In this document: in pieces, positions 1 through 9,634 of the stretch
Position numbering within the stretch: the stretch's first letter is position 1
How the letters are laid out: the number at the start of each line of letters is the position of its first letter
DNA from: Rhodobacter sp.
Lineage (GTDB): Bacteria > Pseudomonadota > Alphaproteobacteria > Rhodobacterales > Rhodobacteraceae
Direction: 5' to 3'
DNA: 64,000 nt
Assembly: GCA_027489175.1 (NCBI GenBank)
Contig: JAIYAE010000014.1
Coordinates: 186,001-250,000 of the forward strand
Notes under the pieces: generated by a model
Database searches by the model: none
Told to the model about the DNA's origin: nothing
Seen by the model: the letters and a program-made list of their open reading frames with translations, nothing else
Position numbers and translations under genes: made by a program

Positions 1-13
1 AAGGCAGCCGCCT

Positions 14-295
14 TTGCATCAGCCCTACAGCCTGCGGGCCTTTCTGGCATGGCTTTTGCTGCCGCCCCTTTTGCTGATGGTCATCTTGCCGGTCGGGGTG
101 GCCTTCATGGAACACAGCCAGTGCTGCGCCGATACCGAGGTGCTGCCCTTTGTCCTTGCCCGCGCCTGGCGCGGGGATGGTCCCATCCTTGTGGGGCTGC
201 CCCTGACAGTGCTGATCCTTTTGGTGCAGCTCCTTCCGGGGCTCCTTGCGCTTTGGCAGGAAGAAAAGCTGCGGCGTGAGCGGCAAAGACTTTAG
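14..295 (+). CDS. small hydrophobic protein, function unknown (may begin outside the window)
   Basis: This 93-residue frame starts with TTG and has two strongly hydrophobic stretches, about residues 8-31 and 56-80, ending in a basic tail (KLRRERQRL). It therefore looks like a small two-pass inner-membrane protein. Codon third positions are GC-rich like those of the neighbours, which supports real coding. The frame stays open to the left edge, so the true start may lie upstream; an AAGG at bases 1-4 could serve the TTG start. It lies 109 bases before frr and is probably not needed for that operon. I do not recognise a family. Confidence 0.5.
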   Translation: MHQPYSLRAFLAWLLLPPLLLMVILPVGVAFMEHSQCCADTEVLPFVLARAWRGDGPILVGLPLTVLILLVQLLPGLLALWQEEKLRRERQRL

Positions 296-404
296 CGCCC
301 GTCGGACGATCCGCTTGGCCCTATACCCCCGCCCTCAGGCTCTGCTATAGAGCCGGGAAACGACGCCCCGCCGGGACAGGGCGGGCCAGGAAGGAGCCTT
401 GACG

Positions 405-968
405 ATGGCAGACGATATCGAGATCGACACCGACGCCCTGCAGCGCCGCATGGACGGGGCGATGAACGCGCTGAAGCATGAATTCGCCAGCTTGCGGACG
501 GGACGGGCCTCAGCCTCCATCGTCGATGCCATCCAGGTCGAGGCTTATGGCCAGATGACCCCGATCACCCAGCTTGGCACCGTCAACGTCCCCGAACCCC
601 GGATGGTGGTGATCAACGTCTGGGACAAGGGCATGATCCAGAAGGTTGAAAAGGCGATCCGCGAAAGCGGCATCGGCATCAACCCGGTCACCGACGGCCC
701 GCTGATTCGCCTGCCGATCCCGGAACTGAACGAGGAACGCCGCAAACAGCTGTCCAAGGTCGCCGCAGGCTACGCCGAAAACGCCAAGGTCGCGATCCGC
801 AACGTTCGGCGCGACGGGATGGACCAGATCAAGAAGGCCAAGTCCGCCGGGATGAGCGAGGACGACCAGAAGATGTGGTCCGAAGAGGTGCAGGACCTCA
901 CCGACAAGGCCATCGCCGCCGTCGACCGCGCGCTTGAGGCCAAGCAGGCCGAGATCATGCAGGTCTGA
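405..968 (+). CDS. frr: ribosome recycling factor
   Basis: This 187-residue protein is full length for RRF, the tRNA-mimicking factor that with EF-G splits the post-termination ribosome. Family features are visible: the early segment with LRTGRASAS (the conserved RTGRA block), the [13 protein letters not shown] region, and the C-terminal [13 protein letters not shown] helix. I chose the ATG at 405 because AGGAAGGAG lies about eight bases upstream; a TTG six bases earlier is in frame but badly placed. uppS follows after 35 bases. In many bacteria pyrH precedes frr, but here a small membrane protein gene does. Confidence 0.97.
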   Translation: MADDIEIDTDALQRRMDGAMNALKHEFASLRTGRASASIVDAIQVEAYGQMTPITQLGTVNVPEPRMVVINVWDKGMIQKVEKAIRESGIGINPVTDGPLIRLPIPELNEERRKQLSKVAAGYAENAKVAIRNVRRDGMDQIKKAKSAGMSEDDQKMWSEEVQDLTDKAIAAVDRALEAKQAEIMQV

Positions 969-1003
969 CCTCAGGGTCCGGGCGCGAGGGGAGGGGGAAT
1001 CCG

Positions 1004-1738
1004 GTGTCGAAAGACCTGACGACTGAGGCCGCGCTGCGTCCGGTCAACCATCTTGCCATCATCATGGATGGCAACGGCCGCTGGGCCACCAACCGGGGCT
1101 GGCCGCGCCTTGTCGGCCACCGCCGCGGCGCCGAACGGGTGCGCGAGATCGTCAAGGCCTCGCCCGACCTCGGGATCAAGTGGCTGACGCTCTACGCCTT
1201 TTCGACCGAAAACTGGAAACGCTCGACCGAGGAAGTCCTTGGTCTGATGGCGATCTTTGCCCGTTATATCGAACGTGAGGCCGACCGCCTGGCCACCGCC
1301 GGGGTCCGCATGCGCTTTATCGGCGAACGCGGGCGGCTTGACCCAAAGCTGCAACGCCTGATGGCCGGGATAGAGGCCAAGACCGCAGGCTGCGATCGTC
1401 TGAACCTGACTGTGGCCGTCAACTACGGCGGGCGGGATGAAATCCTCCGCGCGGCCCGCCATGTGGCCGAAGCCGCCGCCGCGGGGCTTCTCGACCCCGC
1501 CCACCTGACCGAAGCGGCTTTTGCCGAGCGTCTGGATACCGGCGGCCTCCCGGACCCTGACCTTGTGATCCGCACCAGCGGCGAGACGCGGACCTCGAAC
1601 TTCCTGCCCTGGCAGGCGGCTTATGCCGAGTATGAGTTTACCGCGACCCTCTGGCCCGACTTCACCGCCGAGGAACTGGCCGGCATCGTCGCCCGTTTTT
1701 CCAACCGCGAACGCCGTTTTGGCGCGGCCAAGGCATGA
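1004..1738 (+). CDS. uppS: isoprenyl transferase (undecaprenyl diphosphate synthase)
   Basis: The 244-residue product condenses isopentenyl diphosphate units with farnesyl diphosphate in cis to make the C55 lipid carrier for peptidoglycan and LPS sugars. The signature MDGNGRWA, holding the catalytic Asp, is at residues 21-28. The C-terminal RTSGE block with NFLPWQAAYAEYEF matches the family's substrate-binding and dimer region. It starts with GTG behind a strong GGGGAGGGGG. Its stop overlaps the cdsA start by four bases, so the two are translationally coupled. Confidence 0.96.
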   Translation: MSKDLTTEAALRPVNHLAIIMDGNGRWATNRGWPRLVGHRRGAERVREIVKASPDLGIKWLTLYAFSTENWKRSTEEVLGLMAIFARYIEREADRLATAGVRMRFIGERGRLDPKLQRLMAGIEAKTAGCDRLNLTVAVNYGGRDEILRAARHVAEAAAAGLLDPAHLTEAAFAERLDTGGLPDPDLVIRTSGETRTSNFLPWQAAYAEYEFTATLWPDFTAEELAGIVARFSNRERRFGAAKA

Positions 1739-2652
1739 CCGTGCGCCCGCCTGACGGACCCTCCGACGCTGAGCTCGCTGCCGCTGATACGGTAGCAGAA
1801 GCCGCGGCCGAGGCTGCCGCCGCCGACCCCTTGGCCACCACCATCCCCCCGGGGCGCCCGGTCGGTCGCTGGGCCGACCTGCGCAAACGTGTGGTCTCGG
1901 CCGTGGTGCTGATCGCCGTGGGCGGGGCGGAAATCTGGCTTGGGGGGCCGTCCTTTGCCATCCTCGTCGTCCTTTTGACCGGGGCCATGGTGTGGGAACT
2001 GGCCAAGATGACCGCGCCCGACCATGAAAACACCCCCCTTGGCCTGGCGGGGATAGCGTGCCTCAGCCTTGGCATCACTCTGGTTTTCCCTGATCCCGTG
2101 ACCGCCGCCTTCCTGCTGGTGCCCGCCCTTGCCATCGCCCTGACCGACCGGCGCGACCGCCGCCTTTCCAGCCTGTACTCCGTGGCGATCATGGTCGCGG
2201 GTTACGGCCTGATCGACCTGCGGATGACTGCCGGCACGCCTGCGATCCTGTGGCTGGTGCTGATCGTGGTCGCGTCGGATGTGCTGGGCTACTTTGTCGG
2301 TCGCGTCCTTGGCGGCCCGAAATTCTGGCCCGCGATCAGCCCGAAAAAGACCTGGAGCGGTACGCTCGCCGGGTGGGTCGGGGCGGCGCTGGTCGGGCTT
2401 GGCTTCCTTGTCGCAGGGTACGGTACGGTCTGGCTGATCCCGCTTTCGGTGCTGATCGGCTTTGCCGGGCAGATGGGCGATGTCTGGGAAAGCTGGATCA
2501 AGCGGCGCTGCGGGGTCAAGGATGCCTCGACCCTGATCCCCGGGCATGGCGGTGTCCTTGACCGGTTCGATGCGCTGATCGGCGCGATTGTCGCGCTGAT
2601 CCTCTTGGGTCTGGCACTTGATCTGCCTTTGCCCGGTCCGGTGGCGGGCTGA
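1735..2652 (+). CDS. cdsA: phosphatidate cytidylyltransferase
   Basis: This 305-residue polytopic membrane enzyme makes CDP-diacylglycerol from phosphatidic acid and CTP, the branch point of phospholipid synthesis. The C-terminal CTP-transferase signature is intact: SWIKRRCGVKD followed by the PGHGGVLDRFD segment at roughly residues 252-280. About 45 residues at the N-terminus are Ala/Pro-rich and look like a cytoplasmic extension before the first membrane helix. The ATG overlaps the uppS stop, and the stop shares one base with the dxr start. Confidence 0.95.
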   Translation: MTVRPPDGPSDAELAAADTVAEAAAEAAAADPLATTIPPGRPVGRWADLRKRVVSAVVLIAVGGAEIWLGGPSFAILVVLLTGAMVWELAKMTAPDHENTPLGLAGIACLSLGITLVFPDPVTAAFLLVPALAIALTDRRDRRLSSLYSVAIMVAGYGLIDLRMTAGTPAILWLVLIVVASDVLGYFVGRVLGGPKFWPAISPKKTWSGTLAGWVGAALVGLGFLVAGYGTVWLIPLSVLIGFAGQMGDVWESWIKRRCGVKDASTLIPGHGGVLDRFDALIGAIVALILLGLALDLPLPGPVAG

Positions 2653-3836
2653 TGCGCAGCATCTCGATTTTCGGGGCCACGGGCTCGGTTGGCGAACAGA
2701 CGGTTGATCTGATCCAGCGCGCAGGCGGGGCAGGGGCCTACCGCATCGTCGCCCTGACCGGGGGCCGCAACATCACCCGCCTTGCCGAAATGGCGCGCGA
2801 TTTGCGGGCCGAAATCGCGGTCTGCGCCGACCCTGCCGACCTGCCCGCCCTCCGCGACCTCCTGTCCGGCACCGCCACCAAGACTGCCGCCGGACCCGAC
2901 GCCATCGCCGAAGCCGCCGACCGCCCCGCCGACTGGGTGATGAGTGCGATTGTTGGTGCGGCAGGCCTTGTCCCCGGCTTTCGCGCGCTCCGCCATGGCC
3001 GGACGTTGGCTCTTGCAAACAAGGAAAGCCTGGTTACCGCCGGACCGCTTCTCCTGGCAGAAGCCGCACGCCACAAGGCCACGATCCTGCCGGTCGACAG
3101 CGAACATTCCGCCATCTTCCAGGCCCTGACCGGCGAAGACATCTCGGCCGTCGAACGCATCATCCTCACGGCCTCAGGCGGTGCCCTGCGTGACTGGCCG
3201 TTGGAGGCGCTGGCGAAGGCCACCGTCAAAGAGGCGCTCGCCCACCCGAACTGGGCCATGGGCCAGCGCATCACGATCGATTCTGCCTCCATGTTCAACA
3301 AGGCGCTTGAGGTGATCGAGACGCGTGAATTCTTCGGCGTCACCCCGGATCAGGTTGAAGTCATCATTCACCCCGAAAGCCTGATCCATTCGATGGTCGG
3401 CTTTCATGACGGGGCGATCATGGCCCACCTTGGCGCCCCGGACATGCGCCACCCCATCGGCTATGCGCTGAACTGGCCCGCGCGCGATGCGCTGCCCGTC
3501 GCGCGGCTTGACCTCGCCCAAGTCTCTACCCTGACCTTCCGCGCGCCCGAGATGGCCCGTTACCCCGCCTTGCGCCTTGCGCGTGAGGTGATGGCGCGCC
3601 GTGGACTTGCCGGGGCCACCTTCAACGCCGCCAAGGAAATCGCGCTGGATCATTTCCTGGCTGGTGGCATCGGCTTTATGGACATGGCGGGGGTCGTCGA
3701 AGACACCCTCAGCGCCCTTGATCCCGAAATGGGTGCATCAAATCTGCCTGATGCCCTTGAGGATGTGCTGGGAATGGACCATCTGGCACGGATAAGGGCG
3801 GGCGAGATCGCGCGCAAAAGGGCAGGGAGCCGCTAA
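2652..3836 (+). CDS. dxr: 1-deoxy-D-xylulose 5-phosphate reductoisomerase
   Basis: The 394-residue product catalyses the NADPH-dependent rearrangement and reduction of DXP to MEP, the committed step of the non-mevalonate isoprenoid pathway. The N-terminal NADP fold shows GATGSVGEQT, the ALANKESLV block is present, and the metal and substrate region PVDSEHSAIFQ with its conserved acidic residues is intact. Length is normal for the family. Its position between cdsA and rseP is the classic order that feeds isopentenyl diphosphate to UppS. The start codon shares a base with the cdsA stop. Confidence 0.97.
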   Translation: MRSISIFGATGSVGEQTVDLIQRAGGAGAYRIVALTGGRNITRLAEMARDLRAEIAVCADPADLPALRDLLSGTATKTAAGPDAIAEAADRPADWVMSAIVGAAGLVPGFRALRHGRTLALANKESLVTAGPLLLAEAARHKATILPVDSEHSAIFQALTGEDISAVERIILTASGGALRDWPLEALAKATVKEALAHPNWAMGQRITIDSASMFNKALEVIETREFFGVTPDQVEVIIHPESLIHSMVGFHDGAIMAHLGAPDMRHPIGYALNWPARDALPVARLDLAQVSTLTFRAPEMARYPALRLAREVMARRGLAGATFNAAKEIALDHFLAGGIGFMDMAGVVEDTLSALDPEMGASNLPDALEDVLGMDHLARIRAGEIARKRAGSR

Positions 3837-5162
3837 GTGGATATCTTCGCAGCCATCGGCGGCACGGCCTGGACGGTCTTCTTCTTCATCGTGGCGCTTT
3901 CGATCATCGTCTTCGTCCACGAATACGGCCATTACATCGTCGGTCGTTGGTCCGGCATCCATTCCGAAGTATTCTCCATCGGCTTCGGCCCGGTCCTTTA
4001 CAGCCGCACCGACAAGCGCGGCACCCGCTGGCAAATCGCGGCAATTCCCTTCGGCGGCTATGTGAAGTTCATGGGCGACGCGGATGCCACCTCGGTCAAG
4101 GCGGGGGATATCTCCGGCCTCTCCGCCGAAGAACGCCGCCACACGATGACAGGCGCGCCGCTTTGGGCCCGCGCCTCAACCGTGCTGGCGGGGCCGGTGG
4201 CCAATTTCATCCTGACCTTCGTCCTTCTGGCCGGAATCCTCATCGTCCTTGGCGTCCCGCGCGAAGAGCCGACCGTCGGCGCGATGCGTGACTTCCCGCA
4301 TGAAGGCCCGACCCTGATCGAAGGCGACGTGATCGTCGCCATCGAAGGCCAGCCCACCCCCGACCGAGAAACCTTTGGCACCGTCGTGGGTGATCTGCCC
4401 GCGAAGCAGACCATGGCCTACACCGTCCGCCGCGGCACGGATGAGGTGGTGGTGACCGGCCCGCACCCCTTTGCCCCCGTGGTGGGCGAGGTGATCATCC
4501 GCTCCGCCGCCATGGACGCAGGGCTTCAGGCCGGCGACGTGATCCTGCGCGCCTCGGGGCAGGACGTGACCACCTTCAGCCAGCTGCCGGACATCATCGC
4601 CGCCAGCAAGGGCGACCCCGTCCCCCTGACCATCTGGCGGTCGGGCGAGACCTTCGACCTCACCCTCACCCCCCGCGTTCGCACGGTCGAGGATGAGACG
4701 GGAGCCTTTGTCGAACGCTACCAGATCGGCATCGTTGCGGGGCTTGCGTTTGAACCCGCCACCCGCGCCACCGGCCCGTGGGAAACGGTGACCCTCGCGG
4801 CTGACCAGATGTGGCGCATGACGACCGGCACGCTGAACGGCCTTGGCCTGATGATCAGCGGCGCGATCAGCACCTGCAACCTCTCGGGTGCCATCGGCAT
4901 GGCCGAAACCATGGGCGACGCCGCCCGCAACGGGGTGGAAAGTTTCATCGGCATGATGGCCGTCCTGTCCCTGGGTGTCGGCATCCTGAACCTCTTCCCG
5001 ATCCCGGTTCTGGATGGTGGCCACCTCGTCTTCCACGCCTATGAGGCGGTGATGCGCCGCCCTCCGTCCGAGCGCGCGCTGCGGGTCCTGATGACCGTCG
5101 GCATGACCCTGGTCATCAGCCTCATGGTCTTTGCCCTCAGCCGCGATCTGATCTGCGTCTGA
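3837..5162 (+). CDS. rseP: RIP metalloprotease RseP (site-2 protease)
   Basis: This 441-residue intramembrane zinc protease cleaves membrane-embedded substrates, classically anti-sigma factors after a first cut. The HEYGH zinc motif is at residues 28-32 in the first helix. The second motif, NLFPIPVLDGG, with the third ligand near Asp393, is in the C-terminal membrane part. The region between (about residues 130-310) carries two PDZ-like domains. It begins with GTG directly after the dxr stop codon, so initiation probably depends on coupling. It is placed next to bamA, as in most proteobacteria. Confidence 0.95.
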   Translation: MDIFAAIGGTAWTVFFFIVALSIIVFVHEYGHYIVGRWSGIHSEVFSIGFGPVLYSRTDKRGTRWQIAAIPFGGYVKFMGDADATSVKAGDISGLSAEERRHTMTGAPLWARASTVLAGPVANFILTFVLLAGILIVLGVPREEPTVGAMRDFPHEGPTLIEGDVIVAIEGQPTPDRETFGTVVGDLPAKQTMAYTVRRGTDEVVVTGPHPFAPVVGEVIIRSAAMDAGLQAGDVILRASGQDVTTFSQLPDIIAASKGDPVPLTIWRSGETFDLTLTPRVRTVEDETGAFVERYQIGIVAGLAFEPATRATGPWETVTLAADQMWRMTTGTLNGLGLMISGAISTCNLSGAIGMAETMGDAARNGVESFIGMMAVLSLGVGILNLFPIPVLDGGHLVFHAYEAVMRRPPSERALRVLMTVGMTLVISLMVFALSRDLICV

Positions 5163-5235
5163 CGGAGCGAAGGGGGGAAAGGCAGCAAGTCCTGACCTTG
5201 CCCTTTCGCCCCCCATGACACAAGATGTGGGAAAG

Positions 5236-5244
5236 TTATCCACA
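5236..5244 (+). promoter_or_regulatory. sequence matching the DnaA box
   Basis: TTATCCACA is a perfect match to the DnaA box consensus, lying in the 158-base gap before bamA. A half-matching TGTGG sits on the opposite arm at 5226-5230. A given 9-mer is expected about once per 130 kb of random double-stranded sequence, so one hit in this window has little statistical weight by itself. Confidence 0.3.
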
Positions 5245-5258
5245 GGGACCGCAGGCTT

Positions 5259-5285
5259 TTGACAAGGCTTGGCTTTCCCGATAGT
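5259..5285 (+). promoter_or_regulatory. possible sigma-70-type promoter for bamA
   Basis: A perfect TTGACA at 5259-5264 is followed after 15 bases by GATAGT (5280-5285). It lies about 36 bases before the bamA start in the only sizeable gap inside the envelope cluster. The short spacer makes the -10 assignment uncertain. Confidence 0.35.
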
Positions 5286-5320
5286 TAAACGACAACAAAC
5301 CAGATCGACGGGGACTGAAG

Positions 5321-7663
5321 ATGCAAGGGACCTTCCGCATGACCAAAGGACGGTCTTTCAAGGCTGCCACCAGGGCGCGCCTGCTCGCCACGGCGGTTTT
5401 TCTCGGCACCGCAACGGCTTCGACGACGTTCCTTGTGCCGGCCTATGCGCAGAGCTTTTCCTTTTCGAACGTGGTTGTCGAAGGCAACGTCCGCGTCGAC
5501 CCGGCCACCATCCTGTCCTACGCCGGAATCAGCCGGGGCGAAGAGGTGTCCGCCGCCGCCCTGAACGACGCCTACCAGCGCATCGCGAACTCCGGCCTCT
5601 TCGAAACGGTCGAGGTGGTCCCCCAAGGTTCCACTCTTCTGATCCGCGTTGTCGAATACCCGATCGTCAACGTCATCAGCTTTGAAGGCAACAAGCGCCT
5701 CAAGGACGAACAGCTGGCCGAGATCGTGCAATCCCAGACCCGCCGGGTCTACGCGCCCAGCACCGCCGAATCCGACGCCGCCGCGATTGCCGAGGTCTAC
5801 CGCGTCCAGGGCCGCATCGCCGCGACCGTCACGCCGAAGATCATCCGCCGGTCAGAAAACCGTGTCGACCTTGTGTTCGAGATCACCGAAGGCCGCGTGG
5901 TCGAGGTGGAACGTCTGTCCTTCGTCGGCAACCGCGCGTTCAGCGACCGCCGCCTGCGGCAGGTGCTGGAAACAAAACAGGCCGGCTTCCTGCGGACCTT
6001 CATCCAGCGCGACACCTTCGTTGCCGAACGGCTGGAACTGGACAAGCAGGTCCTCACCGAATTCTACCTGTCACGCGGCTACATCGACTTTCAGGTCCTT
6101 GATGCCGGGGCCGAAGTCAGCCGCGAGCGCGACGCCACCTTCGTAACCTTCACCGTCCGCGAAGGCCTGCCCTACACCATCGGCGCGGTCAGCACCGTGT
6201 CGGAAATCGAAGGCGTCGATGCGGCCGAGTTTGAGGCCGTGCAGAAAATCCGCTCGGGCCAGACCTATTCGCCGGTCCTGATCGACAACAACATCACCCG
6301 GATGGAAACCCTTGCCCTCCGCAAGGGCCTCAACTTCGTGCGGATCGAACCGCGCATCACCCGCAACGACCGCGGCCAGATGGTGGACATCGAATTCGCG
6401 ATCACCCGGGGTGAGCGGATCTTCGTCGAACGCATCGACATCGAAGGCAACCAGACCACTCTGGACCAGGTGATCCGTCGCCAATTCCGCACCGTGGAAG
6501 GTGACCCCTTCAATCCGCGTGAGGTGCGCCAATCCGCCGAACGCATCCGCGCGCTTGGCTTCTTTTCCGACGCACAGGTCAACGCTGAACCGGGGTCAGC
6601 GCCCGATCAGGTTGTCGTCAACGTCGATGTGGAAGAGCAGCCCACCGGGTCGCTCTCACTGGGTCTGACCTATTCGGTCGCCAACGGCACCGGCTTCAAC
6701 ATCGGCTTCTCGGAATCGAACTTCCTGGGTCGGGGTCAGCGCCTGTCGATGAACCTGAACGCAGGCACCGACAACCAGAACTCTTCCTTCAGCTTTACCG
6801 AACCGGCGCTCTTGGGCCGTGATCTGTCCTTCTCGGTCGGGGCTTACTACCGCACCAGTGATAACCAAAGCTCCGCCGCCTATGACACCCGCAACATCGG
6901 CTTCACCACCGGCATCGGTTTTCCCTTGGGCGAACAGTCGAATGTCGATCTGCGGCTGCGCGTGTCGGAAGATAAGATCTACAACTACACCGGCACCTCG
7001 CCGATCCTGCAGGCCGAAAGCGATGCAGGCGCGCTCCGCACCTTCTCGCTTGGCTATACCTATGAGTATGACACCCGGATCACCGGCCTGAACCCAAAGG
7101 GCGGCGTCCTGCTGCGCTTTGGCCAGGATTTTGCCGGTCTCGGCGGTGACACCAAGTATATCCAGACCACCGCGCTGGCCCTTGCCGAAAGCCGTGTCCT
7201 GAACGAAGAGGTGACCGTGCGCGCCATCTTCGAAGGCGGCGCGATCAGCTCTTTGGGTGACAATACCAGCCGGGTGACCGAACGCTTCTTCGGCAATGGC
7301 AAGATCCGCGGCTTTGAAGGCAACGGCATCGGCCCGCGTGACCTTGGCGCTGCCGATCAGGATGCCCTGGGCGGCAACCTCTTTGCCGTCGCCCGGTTCG
7401 AGGCCGACTTCCCCCTTGGCCTGCCGGAAGAATACGGCATTTCGGGCGGGGCGTTCCTTGACGTGGGCTCGGTTTGGAGCTTGGACAACACCGCCGGTGT
7501 CGGCACGGTGGATGACAGCTTCAACCCGCGCGCGGCAGTGGGTCTGTCGGTGTTCTGGACCACCCCGATCGGCCCCTTGCGCTTCAATTTCAGCCGGGCG
7601 CTGGTCAAGGAAGACTATGACCAGGAACAGAACTTCGACTTGACCATCTCGACGCAGTTCTGA
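5321..7663 (+). CDS. bamA: outer membrane protein assembly factor BamA
   Basis: The 780-residue product is the central subunit of the BAM complex, which inserts beta-barrel proteins into the outer membrane. A signal peptide ends near AYAQS (about residue 45). It is followed by five POTRA repeats up to about residue 430, each with the pattern of a short beta strand, two helices and an F-E-G-N-type strand (for example SFEGNKR and SFVGNRAF). The C-terminal 350 residues are a barrel rich in alternating aromatic/Gly strands and end in Phe. An ATG at 5339 is an alternative start. skp follows after one base. Confidence 0.96.
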   Translation: MQGTFRMTKGRSFKAATRARLLATAVFLGTATASTTFLVPAYAQSFSFSNVVVEGNVRVDPATILSYAGISRGEEVSAAALNDAYQRIANSGLFETVEVVPQGSTLLIRVVEYPIVNVISFEGNKRLKDEQLAEIVQSQTRRVYAPSTAESDAAAIAEVYRVQGRIAATVTPKIIRRSENRVDLVFEITEGRVVEVERLSFVGNRAFSDRRLRQVLETKQAGFLRTFIQRDTFVAERLELDKQVLTEFYLSRGYIDFQVLDAGAEVSRERDATFVTFTVREGLPYTIGAVSTVSEIEGVDAAEFEAVQKIRSGQTYSPVLIDNNITRMETLALRKGLNFVRIEPRITRNDRGQMVDIEFAITRGERIFVERIDIEGNQTTLDQVIRRQFRTVEGDPFNPREVRQSAERIRALGFFSDAQVNAEPGSAPDQVVVNVDVEEQPTGSLSLGLTYSVANGTGFNIGFSESNFLGRGQRLSMNLNAGTDNQNSSFSFTEPALLGRDLSFSVGAYYRTSDNQSSAAYDTRNIGFTTGIGFPLGEQSNVDLRLRVSEDKIYNYTGTSPILQAESDAGALRTFSLGYTYEYDTRITGLNPKGGVLLRFGQDFAGLGGDTKYIQTTALALAESRVLNEEVTVRAIFEGGAISSLGDNTSRVTERFFGNGKIRGFEGNGIGPRDLGAADQDALGGNLFAVARFEADFPLGLPEEYGISGGAFLDVGSVWSLDNTAGVGTVDDSFNPRAAVGLSVFWTTPIGPLRFNFSRALVKEDYDQEQNFDLTISTQF

Positions 7664-7664
7664 C

Positions 7665-8282
7665 ATGCGGGCCGGGGGCCGCCTCTGCCGCCTTGCCGGG
7701 GGGCTTGGCCTCTGGCTGCTTGCGGCGGGGTTTGCCGTGGCGCAAGAGGCACCGGCCACGGACGCTCCCGCCACCACGGCGCCGGTCGTCACCGCCGGAC
7801 CGGTCCTGACCCTCGATCAGGACCGGCTGTTTTCCGAATCGGCCTTCGGCAAGGCCAGCCTTGACCGCGAACGCGCCGCCACCCAGGCGCTGGATGCCGA
7901 AAACAAGCAGATCGAAGCCGCCCTCATAACCGAAGAGCAGGACCTGACCACCCGTCGGGCGACCCTGCCAGCCGATGAATTTGCCGCCCTTGCCACCGCT
8001 TTCGATGTGAAGGTCGAACGCATCCGGGCCGAGCAGGATGCCAAGTTTCGCAACCTCTCCCAGGGCCGCGAAGAGGATCGCAAGGCCTTCCTGCGGGCGA
8101 TTGTGCCGGTTCTGGGCGATCTGATGGGGGAAAAGCGCGCGGTGGTGATTCTGGAAAAGTCCACGGTGATCCTGTCGCTGAACGCCATAGACGTCACGGA
8201 TGAGGCGATTGCCCGCGTCAATGCCGTCCTGCCGCCTCCGGATGCTGGCGCCTCCGCACCTCCGGTTGCGCCCGAGCCGTAA
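7665..8282 (+). CDS. skp: OmpH/Skp family periplasmic chaperone
   Basis: This 205-residue protein has a signal peptide (hydrophobic residues 9-26, cut near AVAQEA) and then a long charged alpha-helical region. That region carries the family landmarks: a LDQDRLFSESAFGKA start motif, paired long helices and a late ALVPV-like segment (residues about 145-175). Skp-type trimers hold unfolded outer membrane proteins for BamA. Its location directly behind bamA fits. The C-terminus is Pro/Ala-rich and probably disordered. A 93-base gap before fabZ shows no clear terminator. Confidence 0.85.
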   Translation: MRAGGRLCRLAGGLGLWLLAAGFAVAQEAPATDAPATTAPVVTAGPVLTLDQDRLFSESAFGKASLDRERAATQALDAENKQIEAALITEEQDLTTRRATLPADEFAALATAFDVKVERIRAEQDAKFRNLSQGREEDRKAFLRAIVPVLGDLMGEKRAVVILEKSTVILSLNAIDVTDEAIARVNAVLPPPDAGASAPPVAPEP

Positions 8283-8375
8283 GCCGATCCGCGCCAACTT
8301 GTCTCTCGCGGGCAAGGTTGTTAGCAAAAGCCAAAGGAACGCTTAGCCGTTTCGCCAGCCCAGTGAGGTACGACC

Positions 8376-8846
8376 ATGGACGCAGCCGCCCCGACGGCCC
8401 AGACCACCGCTGATCTAGACCTGATCCAGCGGATCATCCCGCACCGGTACCCGTTCCTCCTGATCGACAAGGTGCGCGACATCGTCCTGAACGAGTCATG
8501 CGTCGGGATCAAATGCGTCACCCTGAACGAACCGCAGTTCCAGGGCCATTTCCCCGGCATGCCGATCTTCCCCGGCGTCATGATCATCGAGGCGATGGCC
8601 CAGACCTCCGGCATCCTCGTCGGCCTCTCCATGGACCTCGTCGACAAGAACGCCAAGGTGTTCTTCATGGGCGTCGACGGCGTGAAATTCCGCCGCAAGG
8701 TCGTGCCCGGCGACGTGCTGGAGCTGCATGTGAAAGCCCTGCGTGGCGGTGGCCGGGTCTGGAAATTCGAAGGCCGCGCCATGGTTGAGGGGGAACTGGC
8801 CTGCGAAGCCACCTTCATGGCGATGTTCGACGTGCCGAAGGCATGA
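8376..8846 (+). CDS. fabZ: 3-hydroxyacyl-[ACP] dehydratase FabZ
   Basis: The 156-residue hot-dog-fold enzyme dehydrates (3R)-hydroxyacyl-ACP in type II fatty acid synthesis. The catalytic pair is present: His58 in [11 protein letters not shown] and Glu72 in IIEAMAQ. The N-terminal [12 protein letters not shown] block is also diagnostic. It overlaps lpxA by four bases, linking 3-hydroxyacyl-ACP metabolism with lipid A, which uses the same substrate. Confidence 0.97.
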   Translation: MDAAAPTAQTTADLDLIQRIIPHRYPFLLIDKVRDIVLNESCVGIKCVTLNEPQFQGHFPGMPIFPGVMIIEAMAQTSGILVGLSMDLVDKNAKVFFMGVDGVKFRRKVVPGDVLELHVKALRGGGRVWKFEGRAMVEGELACEATFMAMFDVPKA

Positions 8847-9634
8847 CCCGCATCCACCCCTCAGCCGTCGTCGACCCCGCCGCCACCATCGGCGAAGGCT
8901 GCGACATCGGCCCCTTCACCGTCATCGGCCCCGAGGTGACGCTGCACCCCCGCGTCACGGTGAAATCCCACGCCGTCATCACCGGCTGGACGGAAATCGG
9001 CGAAGACAGCACGATCTTCCCCTTCGCCACCGTGGGTGAGGTGCCGCAAGACCTGAAATACGCCGGCGAACACACCCGCCTTGTGATCGGCAAGCGTTGC
9101 CGCATCCGTGAAGGCGCCACGCTCAACACCGGTACCGAAGGTGGCGGCGGCATCACCCGCGTTGGCGACGATGTCCTCATCATGACCGGCGCGCATGTCG
9201 GCCACGACGCGCAGATCGGCGACCGGGTGATCCTGGTCAACCACGTCGCCATCGCCGGCCATTGCGTGCTGGGTGATGACGTCATCGTCGGCGGCCTTTC
9301 TGGCGTCCACCAATGGGTGCGCATCGGGCAGGGCGCCATCATCGGCGCCGTCACCATGGTCACCAACGACGTCATTCCCTACGGCCTCGTCCAGGCCCCG
9401 CGCGGCGAACTTGACGGCCTCAACCTCGTCGGTCTGAAACGCCGCGGCGTGGACCGCGCCGGGATCACCGCCCTTCGCGCCGCCTTCCAGACCCTTGCGC
9501 AGGAAGACGGCAGCTTTCAGGACCGCGCCCGCCGCCTGGCCGAAGACAGCGACAACCCCCTTGTGCGGGAGATCACCGATTTCATCCTGTCGAAATCCGA
9601 CCGCAGCTTCCTGACCCCGAAGGGCGGCCGGTGA
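8843..9634 (+). CDS. lpxA: acyl-ACP--UDP-N-acetylglucosamine O-acyltransferase
   Basis: This 263-residue left-handed beta-helix enzyme performs the first step of lipid A synthesis, transferring a 3-hydroxyacyl chain to UDP-GlcNAc. Hexapeptide repeats run through residues 5-190. The catalytic base corresponds to His121 in the [13 protein letters not shown] segment. Length is normal for the family, and the C-terminal helical region is complete. It overlaps fabZ upstream and lpxI downstream by four bases each. Confidence 0.97.
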   Translation: MTRIHPSAVVDPAATIGEGCDIGPFTVIGPEVTLHPRVTVKSHAVITGWTEIGEDSTIFPFATVGEVPQDLKYAGEHTRLVIGKRCRIREGATLNTGTEGGGGITRVGDDVLIMTGAHVGHDAQIGDRVILVNHVAIAGHCVLGDDVIVGGLSGVHQWVRIGQGAIIGAVTMVTNDVIPYGLVQAPRGELDGLNLVGLKRRGVDRAGITALRAAFQTLAQEDGSFQDRARRLAEDSDNPLVREITDFILSKSDRSFLTPKGGR

